A stretch of 64,000 nucleotides of DNA from HXMU1420-13 sp024742815 (GCA_024742815.1 JANSXX010000016.1:17274-81273); one strand, 5' to 3'. Positions 8,171 through 18,343 are shown, counted from the stretch's first letter. The notes: generated by a model from the sequence alone, not told the origin. Program-made: numbers and translations.

Positions 8171-11100
8171 TCGCTTCAGGAATTTCATCTTCCACAAAAT
8201 ACATGTCGATATCACCCTGACCTTCCACATGTACTTTTCCTCGATAATCACATTTGTACTTATCGTGTACAAAATCACAAGTGGTTGCTGAGATGTTAAT
8301 TTTCCCAATCTCCCCTACTTCTTCTAATCTGCTCGCCAAAATTACAGTCGATCCCCAAATGTCGTAGGTAAATTTCTTCTTACCAACAACTCCTGCAATC
8401 AGGCTTCCACTGTGGATACCAATGCGCATTTTCCATTTAACGGCAGATTTCTCATTGCGCTGCTCTATGAATAATTGCATTGCTTTTGCAGCTTTTACAC
8501 TTAACAACGCATGATCTTCTTTCTCATCTGGCAAGCCGGAAACTGCCAGATAAGCATCACCGATGGTTTTAATCTTTTCGAGTCCGAATTCCTCACAGAT
8601 TGCATCAAAAGCTTCAAAAATCTCATTTACTTCAGAAACCAATTTCTTAGCCGACATGGTGGCTGCCGTTGAAGTAAAGTTCTCGAAATCGGTGAATAAC
8701 ACGCTAACTTCTTCGTAACGGCGGGGTGAGGCAAATCCTTTATCCTTTATTTCGTCTGCAATCCCTTTTGGAAGCATGTTATACAACAAGTTATCGCTCT
8801 TTTCTTTTTCATTTTCAAGCAAGAGTGTACGTTCCTTAACCAGGGCTTCCAATTCTTCATTGTATTTCTGAACCTGCTCTTTCTTTTTACGCTCTTTGCC
8901 AATTTGATGGTTGATAAATCCAACAATCAGCGTAGCTCCGAACAGTGTATAAATGCCATAGGCCCACCAAGTTTGCCATGGCGGTGGAAGTACCTTTATT
9001 TTGATGGAGCGCCCAACGGTATTCCAGATTCCATCTTTATTTGAGGCACGAACCATAAAAGTATAGGTTTCACCCGGTGGTAAATTCGTATAGGAAACGA
9101 ATCTGCGGCTACCAACCTCCTGCCATTGAGGATCGAAACCTTCCATTTTATACATGTACTTATTTTGCTCTGGGGCAGCATAATGTAAGGCAGAAAACTC
9201 AAATGAAAACACTTTCTCGCGCCAGGTAAGCACTATTTCATCGGTTTCAGAAATGGATTTTGTTAACGGCGAACCTACTGATGAGATCGGTACATTCTCG
9301 TTAAAAATCTGGAAATCTGTAATTACAACGGGCGGCACATACGGATTATCGCGAATGCTATCAGGCTTAAAAATCACGATTCCGTTGATTCCGCCAAAAT
9401 ACATGGTTCCATCATTTCCTTTGTGAAATGCATTAAAACGGTACTCATTACTCGGCAAACCATCGCCCCGATCGTAAACTCGAATATTTTCTGTGTCAGG
9501 GTCGAAATCAACAATCCCGTTATTGGTACTCAACCATAAATGCCCACGATAATCTACAATAATTCCGTAAATCACATTATTGGGTAAACCATCTGCCGTT
9601 GTATAACGCGTAAAGGTTTCAGTTTCCGGATCGAATTTATTGAGACCGTTTATCCCACCAACCCACAAATTTCCTTCATTATCCTGCCGAATTACATTGA
9701 TAAAGTTATCACTTATGCTGTTTGGGTCATTGGGGTCATTAACGAATCGTGTAAATTCCTCCCGCACCCGATCGTAGCGATTTAATCCAAAACCGTGGGT
9801 TCCTACCCAGAAAATTCCACGGTCGTCTTCGAACATCGACCATATTTTATTGTGGCTGATTGTGTTTGGATCAGAGCTTGAGTGTTTAAATCGCTGAAAT
9901 TCACCGGATTCCCGATCATACGCATTAAGGCCGTTATTGAGTGTTCCAACCCATATTATATTCTTGCTGTCTTCGAAAATAGTAGTAATAATATTACCAC
10001 TGATGGTTCGCTCATCATCCGCATCATGCTTAAAATGAATGAATGAATCAGTGATCTCATTGTATAAATTCAATCCTTCGATAGTACCAATCCAGATATT
10101 ACCGAAACTATCCTGGTAAATGGCATTAATGAAATCGCTACTTATGGATGTTGGGTCGTTCGGATTGTGCACATAATTGATAAACGATAACGTACGGGCA
10201 TCTTGGCGATTTAAGCCGCCACCTTGTGTTCCAACCCAAAAATCGCCAGATCCATCTTCGAATAGTGAAGTGATGGAGTTGTTACTTAAACTGTTCGCAT
10301 TCGACGGATCATTTTGATAAACCGTAAAACTCTCTGATGAAGAACGAATAAACTTGTTTAAGGCTCCATTTTGAGTTCCCACCCAAAATACCCCTGACCG
10401 ATCCTCAAAAAGTGATGTAATGGAGTTATTACTAAGGTTAATCGGGTAATTTAACTCCATGAAATTGGTAAACTCGTCGGTTTGGCGATTTAAAATATTC
10501 AGCCCGTTTAAGGTACCTACCCAAAATGTACCTCTGGAATCTTCATACATGGAAAGAACCCAGTTATTAGAAATGCTATTTTTATCGGTGGGATCGGCCT
10601 TATAGCTCGTAAAGTTTTCAGAAATTGGATCGAATTTATTTAAACCGCCCGACTGTGTTCCTATCCACAACATTCGTTTTTTATCCTCATAAATGGAAAC
10701 GATCCAATTGTCGCTTATCGAGTTTTCATCACTCGGAATATTGGTATAATGCTTAATGGCAAAGGTTTTTCGATCAAAGCTGTACAAGCCGTCATCAGCC
10801 GTTCCAATCCAAATAAAACTGTTCGAATCTTTAAAAACCGTGGTAATATTTGCTGTAGAGAGGTTGATGTGGTCTTCAACTTCCTTATAAACACTAAAGG
10901 TGTTAGTTCGAGGATTCAGAATATTTAGCCCGCTCTGTGTGCCCACCAATATTACCCCAATCGGATCTTGAAAAAGCGTGGTTATGTAATTATGGTTGAT
11001 GGAGGTGATATCGGAATTATCATGCTGGAAGCGTAAAAAACGATCTTGATCACGATCAAATTTATTAAGTCCACCTCCCTTAGTTCCTACCCAAATGGAG

Positions 11101-11396
11101 CCATCTCTGTCTTCCAGAATACTTGATATTTGATTGGAAGAGATTGAAAACTGATCATAAGGATCGTTTCTGTACACTTTAAATTCGTAGCCGTCGTAGC
11201 GGTTTAATCCGTCTTCTGTAGCAAACCAAAGGAAACCTCGGCTATCCTGCAAAATATCGTTGATAGTGCTTTGCGACAGTCCATCCTGAGTGGTGATTTG
11301 CTCGAATCGAATAGACATTTCTTGAGCATTTGATGGCTCTAGCAGAAGCGTGAAAGAAATGAGAAGTAGTAGAGTTGCTTTAAATGTGCTGTTCAT
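8160..11396 (-). CDS. Propeller (reg_prop) sensor fused to class III adenylate cyclase
   Basis: 1078 residues: signal peptide (1-24); fourteen repeats of the two-component-regulator propeller type ('ILEDRDGSIWVGT..GGLNKFD'), which suits two seven-bladed propellers; a Y_Y_Y domain (about 700-790, 'YKMEGFDPQW'); one membrane segment (about 803-825); a coiled coil; and a class III nucleotidyl cyclase domain (about 893-1065). Metal-binding Asp903 and Asp947, adenine-specifying Lys943 and Asp1012, and Arg1023 are present, pointing to ATP rather than GTP. The usual Asn before that Arg ('VNxAxR') is Ile1019 ('VILASR'). A periplasmic ligand sensor with a cyclase output instead of a histidine kinase is uncommon. 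The gene is convergent with the STN receptor and overlaps it by 11 bp. Confidence 0.9.
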   Translation of the reverse strand: MNSTFKATLLLLISFTLLLEPSNAQEMSIRFEQITTQDGLSQSTINDILQDSRGFLWFATEDGLNRYDGYEFKVYRNDPYDQFSISSNQISSILEDRDGSIWVGTKGGGLNKFDRDQDRFLRFQHDNSDITSINHNYITTLFQDPIGVILVGTQSGLNILNPRTNTFSVYKEVEDHINLSTANITTVFKDSNSFIWIGTADDGLYSFDRKTFAIKHYTNIPSDENSISDNWIVSIYEDKKRMLWIGTQSGGLNKFDPISENFTSYKADPTDKNSISNNWVLSMYEDSRGTFWVGTLNGLNILNRQTDEFTNFMELNYPINLSNNSITSLFEDRSGVFWVGTQNGALNKFIRSSSESFTVYQNDPSNANSLSNNSITSLFEDGSGDFWVGTQGGGLNRQDARTLSFINYVHNPNDPTSISSDFINAIYQDSFGNIWIGTIEGLNLYNEITDSFIHFKHDADDERTISGNIITTIFEDSKNIIWVGTLNNGLNAYDRESGEFQRFKHSSSDPNTISHNKIWSMFEDDRGIFWVGTHGFGLNRYDRVREEFTRFVNDPNDPNSISDNFINVIRQDNEGNLWVGGINGLNKFDPETETFTRYTTADGLPNNVIYGIIVDYRGHLWLSTNNGIVDFDPDTENIRVYDRGDGLPSNEYRFNAFHKGNDGTMYFGGINGIVIFKPDSIRDNPYVPPVVITDFQIFNENVPISSVGSPLTKSISETDEIVLTWREKVFSFEFSALHYAAPEQNKYMYKMEGFDPQWQEVGSRRFVSYTNLPPGETYTFMVRASNKDGIWNTVGRSIKIKVLPPPWQTWWAYGIYTLFGATLIVGFINHQIGKERKKKEQVQKYNEELEALVKERTLLLENEKEKSDNLLYNMLPKGIADEIKDKGFASPRRYEEVSVLFTDFENFTSTAATMSAKKLVSEVNEIFEAFDAICEEFGLEKIKTIGDAYLAVSGLPDEKEDHALLSVKAAKAMQLFIEQRNEKSAVKWKMRIGIHSGSLIAGVVGKKKFTYDIWGSTVILASRLEEVGEIGKINISATTCDFVHDKYKCDYRGKVHVEGQGDIDMYFVEDEIPEAISS

Positions 11397-11588
11397 CAGC
11401 TAAATCGTTTAATATTACCCCAAAATAGTAACCAACTGACCGTTTAGAGTGGGTTAAATTTCTTTATACAATCATAAATTGCCTTAATGTACCCAGCTGA
11501 TTCATGACTAAAGTATCTTTTTTTTAATGAACGTAATCAAGCACGAAGTTGCAACAGAATGAAATGTGGAATCTGTACTTAATTTCAC

Positions 11589-12464
11589 TTATAGTTCGAA
11601 AGTGAAGGAGAAACTGTCTCTTCTAATTGCGCCTATAAATCCAATTCCATTCTCGATGGTTTCAGAATCTACAAACATATCAGATAGAAATTCGGTACCT
11701 CTAAACTGTTCCCATTCCGGCCCGAAATGAATGTATCTGATATACATAGTGGGTTCATCAAGTTCATTACAACTTACGGTAGGCAGCCAAAATCTTGGTG
11801 GGATATTAATAGTAGCCTCCGGTGGAGGTGGAAAAATATCCACCAACAAATTAGTTACTGTAAGTTGAAGCTCCATTTCGTCCAATCCATCAATAAATTC
11901 TGGCGTTTGGATTGTTTGGATGGGTGCCCAATGCATTGAACCTTGATACAGCACCCCAACTTCAGCGTTAATGAATTCAGGGCGTTTTACATTTTTGAAG
12001 GAAATTCTCAGGTTTTGCCTGCAATTCGATGCTTTATCCGGAGTTGTATCGGCTATGGTAATTGCCGGTGTTGTTATGGTAGTGCTAGATTCTTGCCCAC
12101 CATCGAATACTAATTTCACACCGTATGTAGATGAAGGTTGTAAATTTTGCCTTAGTAAATAATTGTAGGTGTAGTTCCCGTTAAAATTAATGACGGTATC
12201 AGGAAGTTGTAACTCTGTATCGGTTGAAGGATCAATAAAAAATAGATTTACGTCTTCATACCCGATAGTACTATCAATTAAGAAAGGTGTACTTACATTT
12301 CGTATTCTGATTGCATTGGTTGATTTACCTAAGTCTAGAGCACCGTAGGCCGAATAGGTTCCGATATTATCTTCGAATGGGTTGATTACCCGATCTCGAT
12401 TGCACGAACTCCCTACTCCACATAGCAAAAGAAGAATGATAAATTGGTAAGGAGTTCTATGCAT
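11589..12464 (-). CDS. DUF4249-like lipoprotein, partner of TonB receptor (copy 2 of 2)
   Basis: 291 residues with signal peptide and lipobox ('GVGSSCNR', Cys21). The rest is a beta-rich domain like the DUF4249 proteins that accompany TonB receptors in Bacteroidota. It is clearly a paralogue of the gene immediately upstream: both have 'INPFEDN/EPFEEVESAYSIYGA'-type N-termini, 'ATINIPPRFWLPTVSC', and 'RYIHFGPEWE' near the end. The family assignment is by pattern and context, and the function is unknown; a surface lipoprotein assisting the receptor encoded at 13396-15699 is the likely role. The gene follows its paralogue after 9 bp, so receptor and two lipoproteins form one operon. Confidence 0.7.
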   Translation of the reverse strand: MHRTPYQFIILLLLCGVGSSCNRDRVINPFEDNIGTYSAYGALDLGKSTNAIRIRNVSTPFLIDSTIGYEDVNLFFIDPSTDTELQLPDTVINFNGNYTYNYLLRQNLQPSSTYGVKLVFDGGQESSTTITTPAITIADTTPDKASNCRQNLRISFKNVKRPEFINAEVGVLYQGSMHWAPIQTIQTPEFIDGLDEMELQLTVTNLLVDIFPPPPEATINIPPRFWLPTVSCNELDEPTMYIRYIHFGPEWEQFRGTEFLSDMFVDSETIENGIGFIGAIRRDSFSFTFEL

Positions 12465-12473
12465 TTTTACGAA

Positions 12474-13358
12474 TTAATTATTATTTGGTACGCCATTCGT
12501 AGTGAATAGAATTTGTTTGGTATTTTTTGCACCAAAAAAGCCAAGTCCGTTTTCAACATCCCCTGATTCAAGAACATCTAAAGCGAGTGTATTTTCGCGG
12601 ATTACTTCCCATTCCGGACCAAAGTGTGTATATCGAATCCGCATAACACCATTATCGAGCTGATTACAATTTACGGTTGGATTCCAAAAACGTGGCGGCA
12701 CATTTACAGTGGCTTCTGCTACCGGTGGAAATACATCCACCAGCATGTTTTTGATATTTAGCACCACAGCTAACTTATTAGCGCCTTCCACTTTTTGAAG
12801 CTGACGGACAGATTTCACTTCACCAAAAAAGAAACTGCCACCGTATTGAACTCCCAACTCGAACCGGATAAACTCATCGTCTGCAACATTATCGAACTCA
12901 ATCAATATGTCATCCAAACAAGTTTCTGTAACCGCAGGAGTTAGTGAAATAGTGGATACACCCGGTGTTTTAGCGCGAGTTGTAGAAATATCTCCTTCCT
13001 GCCCTTCTACAGTCAGTCGATAGTTTGTACGAGGTGTTAACACTTCGTCGATGATAAAGTTCAGCGTAGGATTGTTGTTGAAAAAAACTACGGTGTCGCT
13101 TAATTGTGTACTTGTACCAGCGTCCAGGTTTTCGAAGGTTACCGTAAAGTCACGTATCTCTTCAAGGTCAGCCAACAGAGGAGACTGAGTATCTTTAATA
13201 CGCACATAATTAAGTGTTGAGTCGAGTTCCATTGCTCCATAAATGGAATAGGCACTTTCTACTTCTTCAAAAGGTTCAATTACAACCTCGTCACAGGCGC
13301 TTAATCCCGCAAACAAAATCAACACTGCACCAAAATATCTAAATGAAATCATTTTCAT
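12474..13358 (-). CDS. DUF4249-like lipoprotein, partner of TonB receptor (copy 1 of 2)
   Basis: 294 residues with signal peptide and lipobox ('FAGLSACDE', Cys22). It is a paralogue of the next gene: shared landmarks are an early 'SIYGAMELD', 'TVNVPPRFWNPTVNC' and 'RIRYTHFGPEWE'. It is located 37 bp after the TonB receptor in the same direction. Two adjacent diverged copies behind a single receptor suggest a tandem duplication that was kept because the proteins bind different ligands or form a heterodimer. That is an inference. Similarity to DUF4249 rests on size, lipobox, beta-rich content and receptor linkage. Confidence 0.7.
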   Translation of the reverse strand: MKMISFRYFGAVLILFAGLSACDEVVIEPFEEVESAYSIYGAMELDSTLNYVRIKDTQSPLLADLEEIRDFTVTFENLDAGTSTQLSDTVVFFNNNPTLNFIIDEVLTPRTNYRLTVEGQEGDISTTRAKTPGVSTISLTPAVTETCLDDILIEFDNVADDEFIRFELGVQYGGSFFFGEVKSVRQLQKVEGANKLAVVLNIKNMLVDVFPPVAEATVNVPPRFWNPTVNCNQLDNGVMRIRYTHFGPEWEVIRENTLALDVLESGDVENGLGFFGAKNTKQILFTTNGVPNNN

Positions 13359-13395
13359 GTTCTAGTAAATCTAAAAATCTAAATTAGTTGAATAA

Positions 13396-15699
13396 TTAAT
13401 TGATATTTAAGCTGATAGAAGCATAAGGAAGCATCGGCAGCTCATTTACTTGTCGCAGCGTGTTCACATCGAAATAAAACACATTGGTCATGTCGTAGCT
13501 ATTGATAGCCCCTATTTCTGTCTCTAGCTCCAGTTTTGGTGAGAGTTGAAATTTTCTATCGATGGATACATCAAGTCGCTGAAATGCAGGAAGATTCCCA
13601 TCAAATGGAACAGAGTAAAGCGTAACAGCTTTGCCTTGATTTTGTAGCGGATCCTGATATGGCACGCGAACGATTAAGTCGATCGCATACAACTTGGTGT
13701 AGGGCGCGCCACTGCTATATCTCCAAATCGCATTGGCTGTAAATTTTCCAATTTTATAACTCGCTAATATATTCAACTGATGACGTCGATCGTGACTTGG
13801 ATTGTATACGAATTCATCGGTTTCAATCCATGCAACTAAGTCGTCTGCAGACGCACTGTATTCAACCTCTGCAAGACCATAACCGAGCGTTAGGTAAAGT
13901 AAATCTGTTTTCAACTGAAGTTGTAAATCCAATCCATACGTTTCTGCAGTTGCAAATGCGGTACGGATGGTGTTTCCAGGCTCACGTGTCCACTCGGCAA
14001 CGGGTACATTATCGTTGTGCTTATAGTAGGTTTCGATATTAGCTTCGATAAAATCACCTATACGTTGACGGTATCCGGTAATTGCATGAATTGCCGTTGG
14101 CACGGGTTCGTCTACCCCAACCGGTTTATATACATAAAAAACCGTTCCTGCATCTCTTTCATCAGTAATGGCTTCGCGTAGCTGTACATATTTACCAACT
14201 GCGAAACTCAATTCTTGATTATCGGTTCCCAAAGGTTTCCATGTCATTCTAAAACGGGGTTCAAACGTCATACTTACGTTCTCTTGCCTGATTTGCGTGG
14301 TAACACCGGGAACGATGGAAAGCGTATTGGTTGGCTTAAACTCGGTACTTAAGTACGTACTGAACACCGAGGTATATTCTTCGAGAGTTGCTCCTAAACC
14401 AAATCGTTGTGGTTTACCGGTAATTTCTGGAAACGGCTCGTCGAGATTCGCCTTGTAAAAGTTTAAGTTCCAGCGAAATCCGTAGTTATAGGGGTGATCA
14501 AAAGCTGTACCGGTGTTATCCATTCTTAAGTACCCGATAGAAATATTTGATGTTCTACCAAGATCATCGAAACCAATTTCACTACTCTTGTAGCTGCTGT
14601 AACCGATCGTGAAATCCACCGAATTTTTGAGCTCTTCGCTATACCCTAAACAGCGCGCACCAACTGCTGTGTTTTCCCAACCAAGGCTAATATTTCGTTG
14701 CGGATTAATTTTTCCTCTATCATAGGTGTGCAAAGCGGTCATATTACAAGTAAATCCGTCCCAGTTGATCGAATATCTTGCCATGATATCAGAAAACTTT
14801 AGCGGCACATCCTCACCCGTTAAACTTGGCCCGGCTTGTTCAATTACACTATATCGCCCCATTACCAATAGCGATTGCTTGTCAGTTTCGAGCGGACCTT
14901 CTGCAAGTGCCGAAATAATGTATGGACTTGCAGCAACCTGACTTTGAAATTGCCTCATGTTTCCTTGCCTCAGGCTTACATCCATTACAGAAGATGTCGC
15001 GCCTTCATATTCAGCTCCAAATCCACCGGCGTATAAATCAACATTACTTATTACCGACTGCGGAAATGCAGAAAACAAATTCGAGATGTGAAAAGGTTTA
15101 ATAACCGGCATTTTATCCACTAAAATGAGGTTTTGAGCGGGAGTTCCTCCACGAATAAACAATTCGCCACCACGGTCGCCACTGGTTACAACTCCGGGAA
15201 GTGTTTGCAAATACACACTCAGGTCACCACCCGGGCCCGGCGCCGGTATTAATTGAATATCAGTTACAGAAATTGATTGCTTACCGGCAACTCGTTGCAC
15301 GGCTCCACTTCTTGTTCCACTCACAATTACTTCGCCGAGTTCGGAATTTGCCGTTGGTAATTCAGTTCGGTATAAGCGAGTTTCGCCCGGAGCTAATGTT
15401 ATTTCTGCTTCGTGTTTCTCGAAACCAATCGATGATATCGCCAAATCGTACGTACCATTATTCACGTTTATGAACTCCCATAAACCATCGGCGTTAGTTG
15501 CTCCGGCTTTATACATGGTTCCACTTTTTCTGAATAAAATTACATTGGCACCTATAATAGGGTTTCCATCTTCTTCAGAAATTACCAACACACGGAGCGT
15601 GGATCTGGTTTGGGCGTAAATTTGAGAAGGGAGCAGCGCAAACAATACGCCAAGAAAAAACCCGCATAAAGCGAGTTTACGAATAGAATTGATGACCAT
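13396..15699 (-). CDS. TonB-dependent receptor with carboxypeptidase-like regulatory domain
   Basis: 767 residues: signal peptide (1-29, ending 'SQIYAQ'), a carboxypeptidase-D-like regulatory domain (about 35-115, 'ISEEDGNPIIGANVIL' and 'ISSIGFEKHEAEITL'), plug domain (about 120-235, 'LPGVVTSGDRGGELFIRGG' and 'NLILVDKMPV'), then the outer-membrane barrel. It has no STN domain, so it probably does not signal through a FecR. It is the first gene of an operon with two DUF4249-like lipoproteins. The receptor at 18912-21182 has the same architecture and its own DUF4249 partner, so the window carries two such import systems with unknown substrates. Confidence 0.9.
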   Translation of the reverse strand: MVINSIRKLALCGFFLGVLFALLPSQIYAQTRSTLRVLVISEEDGNPIIGANVILFRKSGTMYKAGATNADGLWEFINVNNGTYDLAISSIGFEKHEAEITLAPGETRLYRTELPTANSELGEVIVSGTRSGAVQRVAGKQSISVTDIQLIPAPGPGGDLSVYLQTLPGVVTSGDRGGELFIRGGTPAQNLILVDKMPVIKPFHISNLFSAFPQSVISNVDLYAGGFGAEYEGATSSVMDVSLRQGNMRQFQSQVAASPYIISALAEGPLETDKQSLLVMGRYSVIEQAGPSLTGEDVPLKFSDIMARYSINWDGFTCNMTALHTYDRGKINPQRNISLGWENTAVGARCLGYSEELKNSVDFTIGYSSYKSSEIGFDDLGRTSNISIGYLRMDNTGTAFDHPYNYGFRWNLNFYKANLDEPFPEITGKPQRFGLGATLEEYTSVFSTYLSTEFKPTNTLSIVPGVTTQIRQENVSMTFEPRFRMTWKPLGTDNQELSFAVGKYVQLREAITDERDAGTVFYVYKPVGVDEPVPTAIHAITGYRQRIGDFIEANIETYYKHNDNVPVAEWTREPGNTIRTAFATAETYGLDLQLQLKTDLLYLTLGYGLAEVEYSASADDLVAWIETDEFVYNPSHDRRHQLNILASYKIGKFTANAIWRYSSGAPYTKLYAIDLIVRVPYQDPLQNQGKAVTLYSVPFDGNLPAFQRLDVSIDRKFQLSPKLELETEIGAINSYDMTNVFYFDVNTLRQVNELPMLPYASISLNIN

Positions 15700-15978
15700 C
15701 TATAGAATTATTAATAGGATTTGTACAATTATTAAGAAAGGGATGAGATTTGAAATTATTGTGCTCTAATTCAACCTCAATTACATTTTTTTATGTATCT
15801 CTTTTCTTGATGAAGCTTCGAATATACAATCAAATAGATCAGATTATAAAACCTATTTTATTTGCATAAAATTATTCTAGCTGATCTATGGCAGCAAATG
15901 CCCACGGATACTCAAAGCCTCAATTAGTAAATAGATTTATACACCTGAATCTTTTGATTGGAGTTTTGGAAGACGAGC

Positions 15979-18078
15979 TCAGGCTTTAGGAAGTTCTAAA
16001 TAGAAGGTAGAGCCTTTACCAACAGTGCTATCGCAGTAGAGGTTACCATTCATTTTGCTTACAAACGCTTTACACATAGATAAACCAAATCCATTTCCCT
16101 GTTCTGCATTAGTTCCTTTTCTCGAAGGCACAGCGTCTCTGAATAAGTCTTTTTTCAATTCTTCATCAATACCAATTCCGGTATCTTCAATTTCTACGAT
16201 TACCTTATTATCGTCTTTAGAATTCCGTGTACGGATGTAGATGTTGCCACCTTTCTCGGTAAACTTGATTGCGTTGATCAGTAAGTTTCTTAACACCATA
16301 CGAATTGCGCTATTATCTCCATTTACTTTCGAAAGATCATCTAATTCCATCGATAATGACAGATTTTTCTGATTCAGATTATAAGACTGTCGATCTACCA
16401 CAGAGTTTATAATCTCAGTCAAATCCACACTCTTAAATTCCAGATTCAACCCATTACTCTGGCTCTGCGACCATGCCAATAACCCTTCAATGGTATCTGA
16501 GTTCTTCTGTAGCGTAGGCTCAATTGTTTTCGATAATTCTCTGATTTCTTCGATCGTTAATACATCCGAGCTAATTAAATCGAGTAACCCTTGTAACGTA
16601 GCTAATGGTGACCTTAAATCATGAGCGATTACTCCCATCAAATGATCACGAGATTCAAGAATTTCTTCTAATTGTTTGGTGGTGTTTCTTAGTTCAAGAT
16701 TTTTCCTTTCAATAGCTTTCCTAGATTTTAAAACCAGATAAACAATTAAAAGCAATAAACTTAATGCAATTAAAGAAGCAATCAATGCAACTACCTGAAA
16801 TCTCAATTTTTGATCCTGTGCCCTTTGTTGCTCTTTTAATGCCTCGTTTACTTGGATTTGTTGCTCTAATTCTAATTTGCTGGTCAAATCGGCAAATTCT
16901 TTTTCCTTTTCCAAATCAAATAGAGAGTCGGTGAGTTGAGTGTAATTCTCAAAATGTTCGAGAGCTGACTTATAATCAGCTAATTCTTTATTTGTGGTAT
17001 ATAGATTGTTATATGCCGTACTTATTAATGAAGATGAACCCAATTTCTTTGCACTAGTCAAACCTTTCTCAAACCAAGTTCGCGCTTCTGAGAATTGCTG
17101 CTGATCAATAAACAGTTCTCCCAATGCATTGGAATTGTGATAAATACCTTCCTCTACACCAAATCTTTCACTAAAAAGAAGAGATTCTTTGAAATATCTT
17201 TCCGCTTCCTTGTAGTCTCCTCTTTGGCGATTCAAATTCCCCATATTATGCAGTAATATAAATGGTGGCACTCCTTCTCTGATAATGGTATGCAGTTCAA
17301 ATGCCTGTTCATACAAATCCAGAGCTTTATCAAGTTCATCTAGGTCAGTTAAAGCATTCGCATAGTTTGTAAGTACTCTTAATTCATCAACTTTCGAATC
17401 TATTCCCCTTGCAATATCGAGAGCTCTTTCCAAATAGATTACAGCTTTCTCAGGTTCTTCAAAGGAGACAAATGTATCCCCCAGATTGTTCAGAATTACT
17501 GCAAGGAATGCTGAATCGTTAGCTTGTTCAGCAAATTGAAGACTTTCCAGATAATGTTCGAGCATCAAGTTATAATCACCAAGCTCGCCATATACTACCC
17601 CCATATTCATTTTGATTCCTGCCTTTAAACGAGGATTAGAAGTATTCTCCCGCAAGCTTGCCTCGTGAAGTGCTTCATCATAAGATTCAATCGATTTAGC
17701 ATAGTCCCCTTTCATTCGATATGCAGTGGCTCGTAGATTTAGAAATTGAACCTTTAAACGGTTATCTACTAAATTCTCTACAAAACCCTCACCAACAACC
17801 AGCGCCGAATCAGCTAATCGCATTGTAACCAACAGATCAATGAGGGCAAGATCAGCAAGTGACTTGCCATATCCATAGTCTAACGAATCAGCCAGTGATT
17901 TCCCCTCTTTAATAATCCTTTTCACCTCGTCGTTCTCACCCCGATCTACCAACTCCATCGCTTGCAAAAGCATTTCTTTTACCTGAGTGGTATCCGCAAT
18001 TTCTGAATGTTGCGCTTGTACCTGAACTAACGAGAATCCAAAGAATCCAATAAAAATAGCCTTAATTAATGTTCCCAT
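15979..18078 (-). CDS. TPR-containing sensor histidine kinase
   Basis: 699 residues: signal peptide (1-22), about nine tetratricopeptide repeats in the periplasm (about 30-390), one membrane segment (about 425-446), a coiled coil, a HisKA domain with phospho-acceptor His near 485 ('VIAHDLRSPLATLQGLL'), and a HATPase domain with N box 'NLLINAIKFTEKGG', G1 'DTGIGID' and G2 'GNGFGLSMCKAFV'. It should autophosphorylate in response to a periplasmic protein or peptide signal. No response regulator is encoded nearby, so it is an orphan kinase whose partner lies elsewhere. TPR-type kinases of this design are frequent in Bacteroidota. Confidence 0.9.
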   Translation of the reverse strand: MGTLIKAIFIGFFGFSLVQVQAQHSEIADTTQVKEMLLQAMELVDRGENDEVKRIIKEGKSLADSLDYGYGKSLADLALIDLLVTMRLADSALVVGEGFVENLVDNRLKVQFLNLRATAYRMKGDYAKSIESYDEALHEASLRENTSNPRLKAGIKMNMGVVYGELGDYNLMLEHYLESLQFAEQANDSAFLAVILNNLGDTFVSFEEPEKAVIYLERALDIARGIDSKVDELRVLTNYANALTDLDELDKALDLYEQAFELHTIIREGVPPFILLHNMGNLNRQRGDYKEAERYFKESLLFSERFGVEEGIYHNSNALGELFIDQQQFSEARTWFEKGLTSAKKLGSSSLISTAYNNLYTTNKELADYKSALEHFENYTQLTDSLFDLEKEKEFADLTSKLELEQQIQVNEALKEQQRAQDQKLRFQVVALIASLIALSLLLLIVYLVLKSRKAIERKNLELRNTTKQLEEILESRDHLMGVIAHDLRSPLATLQGLLDLISSDVLTIEEIRELSKTIEPTLQKNSDTIEGLLAWSQSQSNGLNLEFKSVDLTEIINSVVDRQSYNLNQKNLSLSMELDDLSKVNGDNSAIRMVLRNLLINAIKFTEKGGNIYIRTRNSKDDNKVIVEIEDTGIGIDEELKKDLFRDAVPSRKGTNAEQGNGFGLSMCKAFVSKMNGNLYCDSTVGKGSTFYLELPKA

Positions 18079-18294
18079 TGCTGCGGTGCATACTTACAAA
18101 TAACGACTGTGATAATACTATGAAATAACTCTTCGAGAGAGTGTAATTGATCTTATCGGATGAATCAAACGATTAATAACAAATTATTTAAAATTATATC
18201 ATTTCTACATTAATCGACCGTAAAGTCTCTTCATTTACGAAAGTATTCAGCTAACTAATTAGCTAGTAGTTAAAATTCTGCAATTGACTCCACA

Positions 18295-18330
18295 TAAAAA
18301 AAGCCAATCAGAACAACTTCTGATTGGCTT
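18295..18330 (-). terminator. Rho-independent terminator of tmRNA gene
   Basis: Perfect 13-bp stem (18301-18313 with 18318-18330) with a 4-nt CAAC-type loop, followed on the minus strand by TTTTTATG. It starts 14 bp after the tmRNA 3' end, so it is assigned to ssrA. Confidence 0.9.
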
Positions 18331-18343
18331 CATCAATTTTTAG

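Noticed and set aside
8160..11396. Cyclase gene as part of a CBASS-type antiphage system
   Set aside because: The cyclase is class III adenylate type fused to an extracellular propeller sensor; there is no CD-NTase and no effector gene nearby.
15979..18078. TPR kinase forming a local two-component system with a neighbour
   Set aside because: No response regulator gene is encoded within the surrounding 10 kb on either strand.
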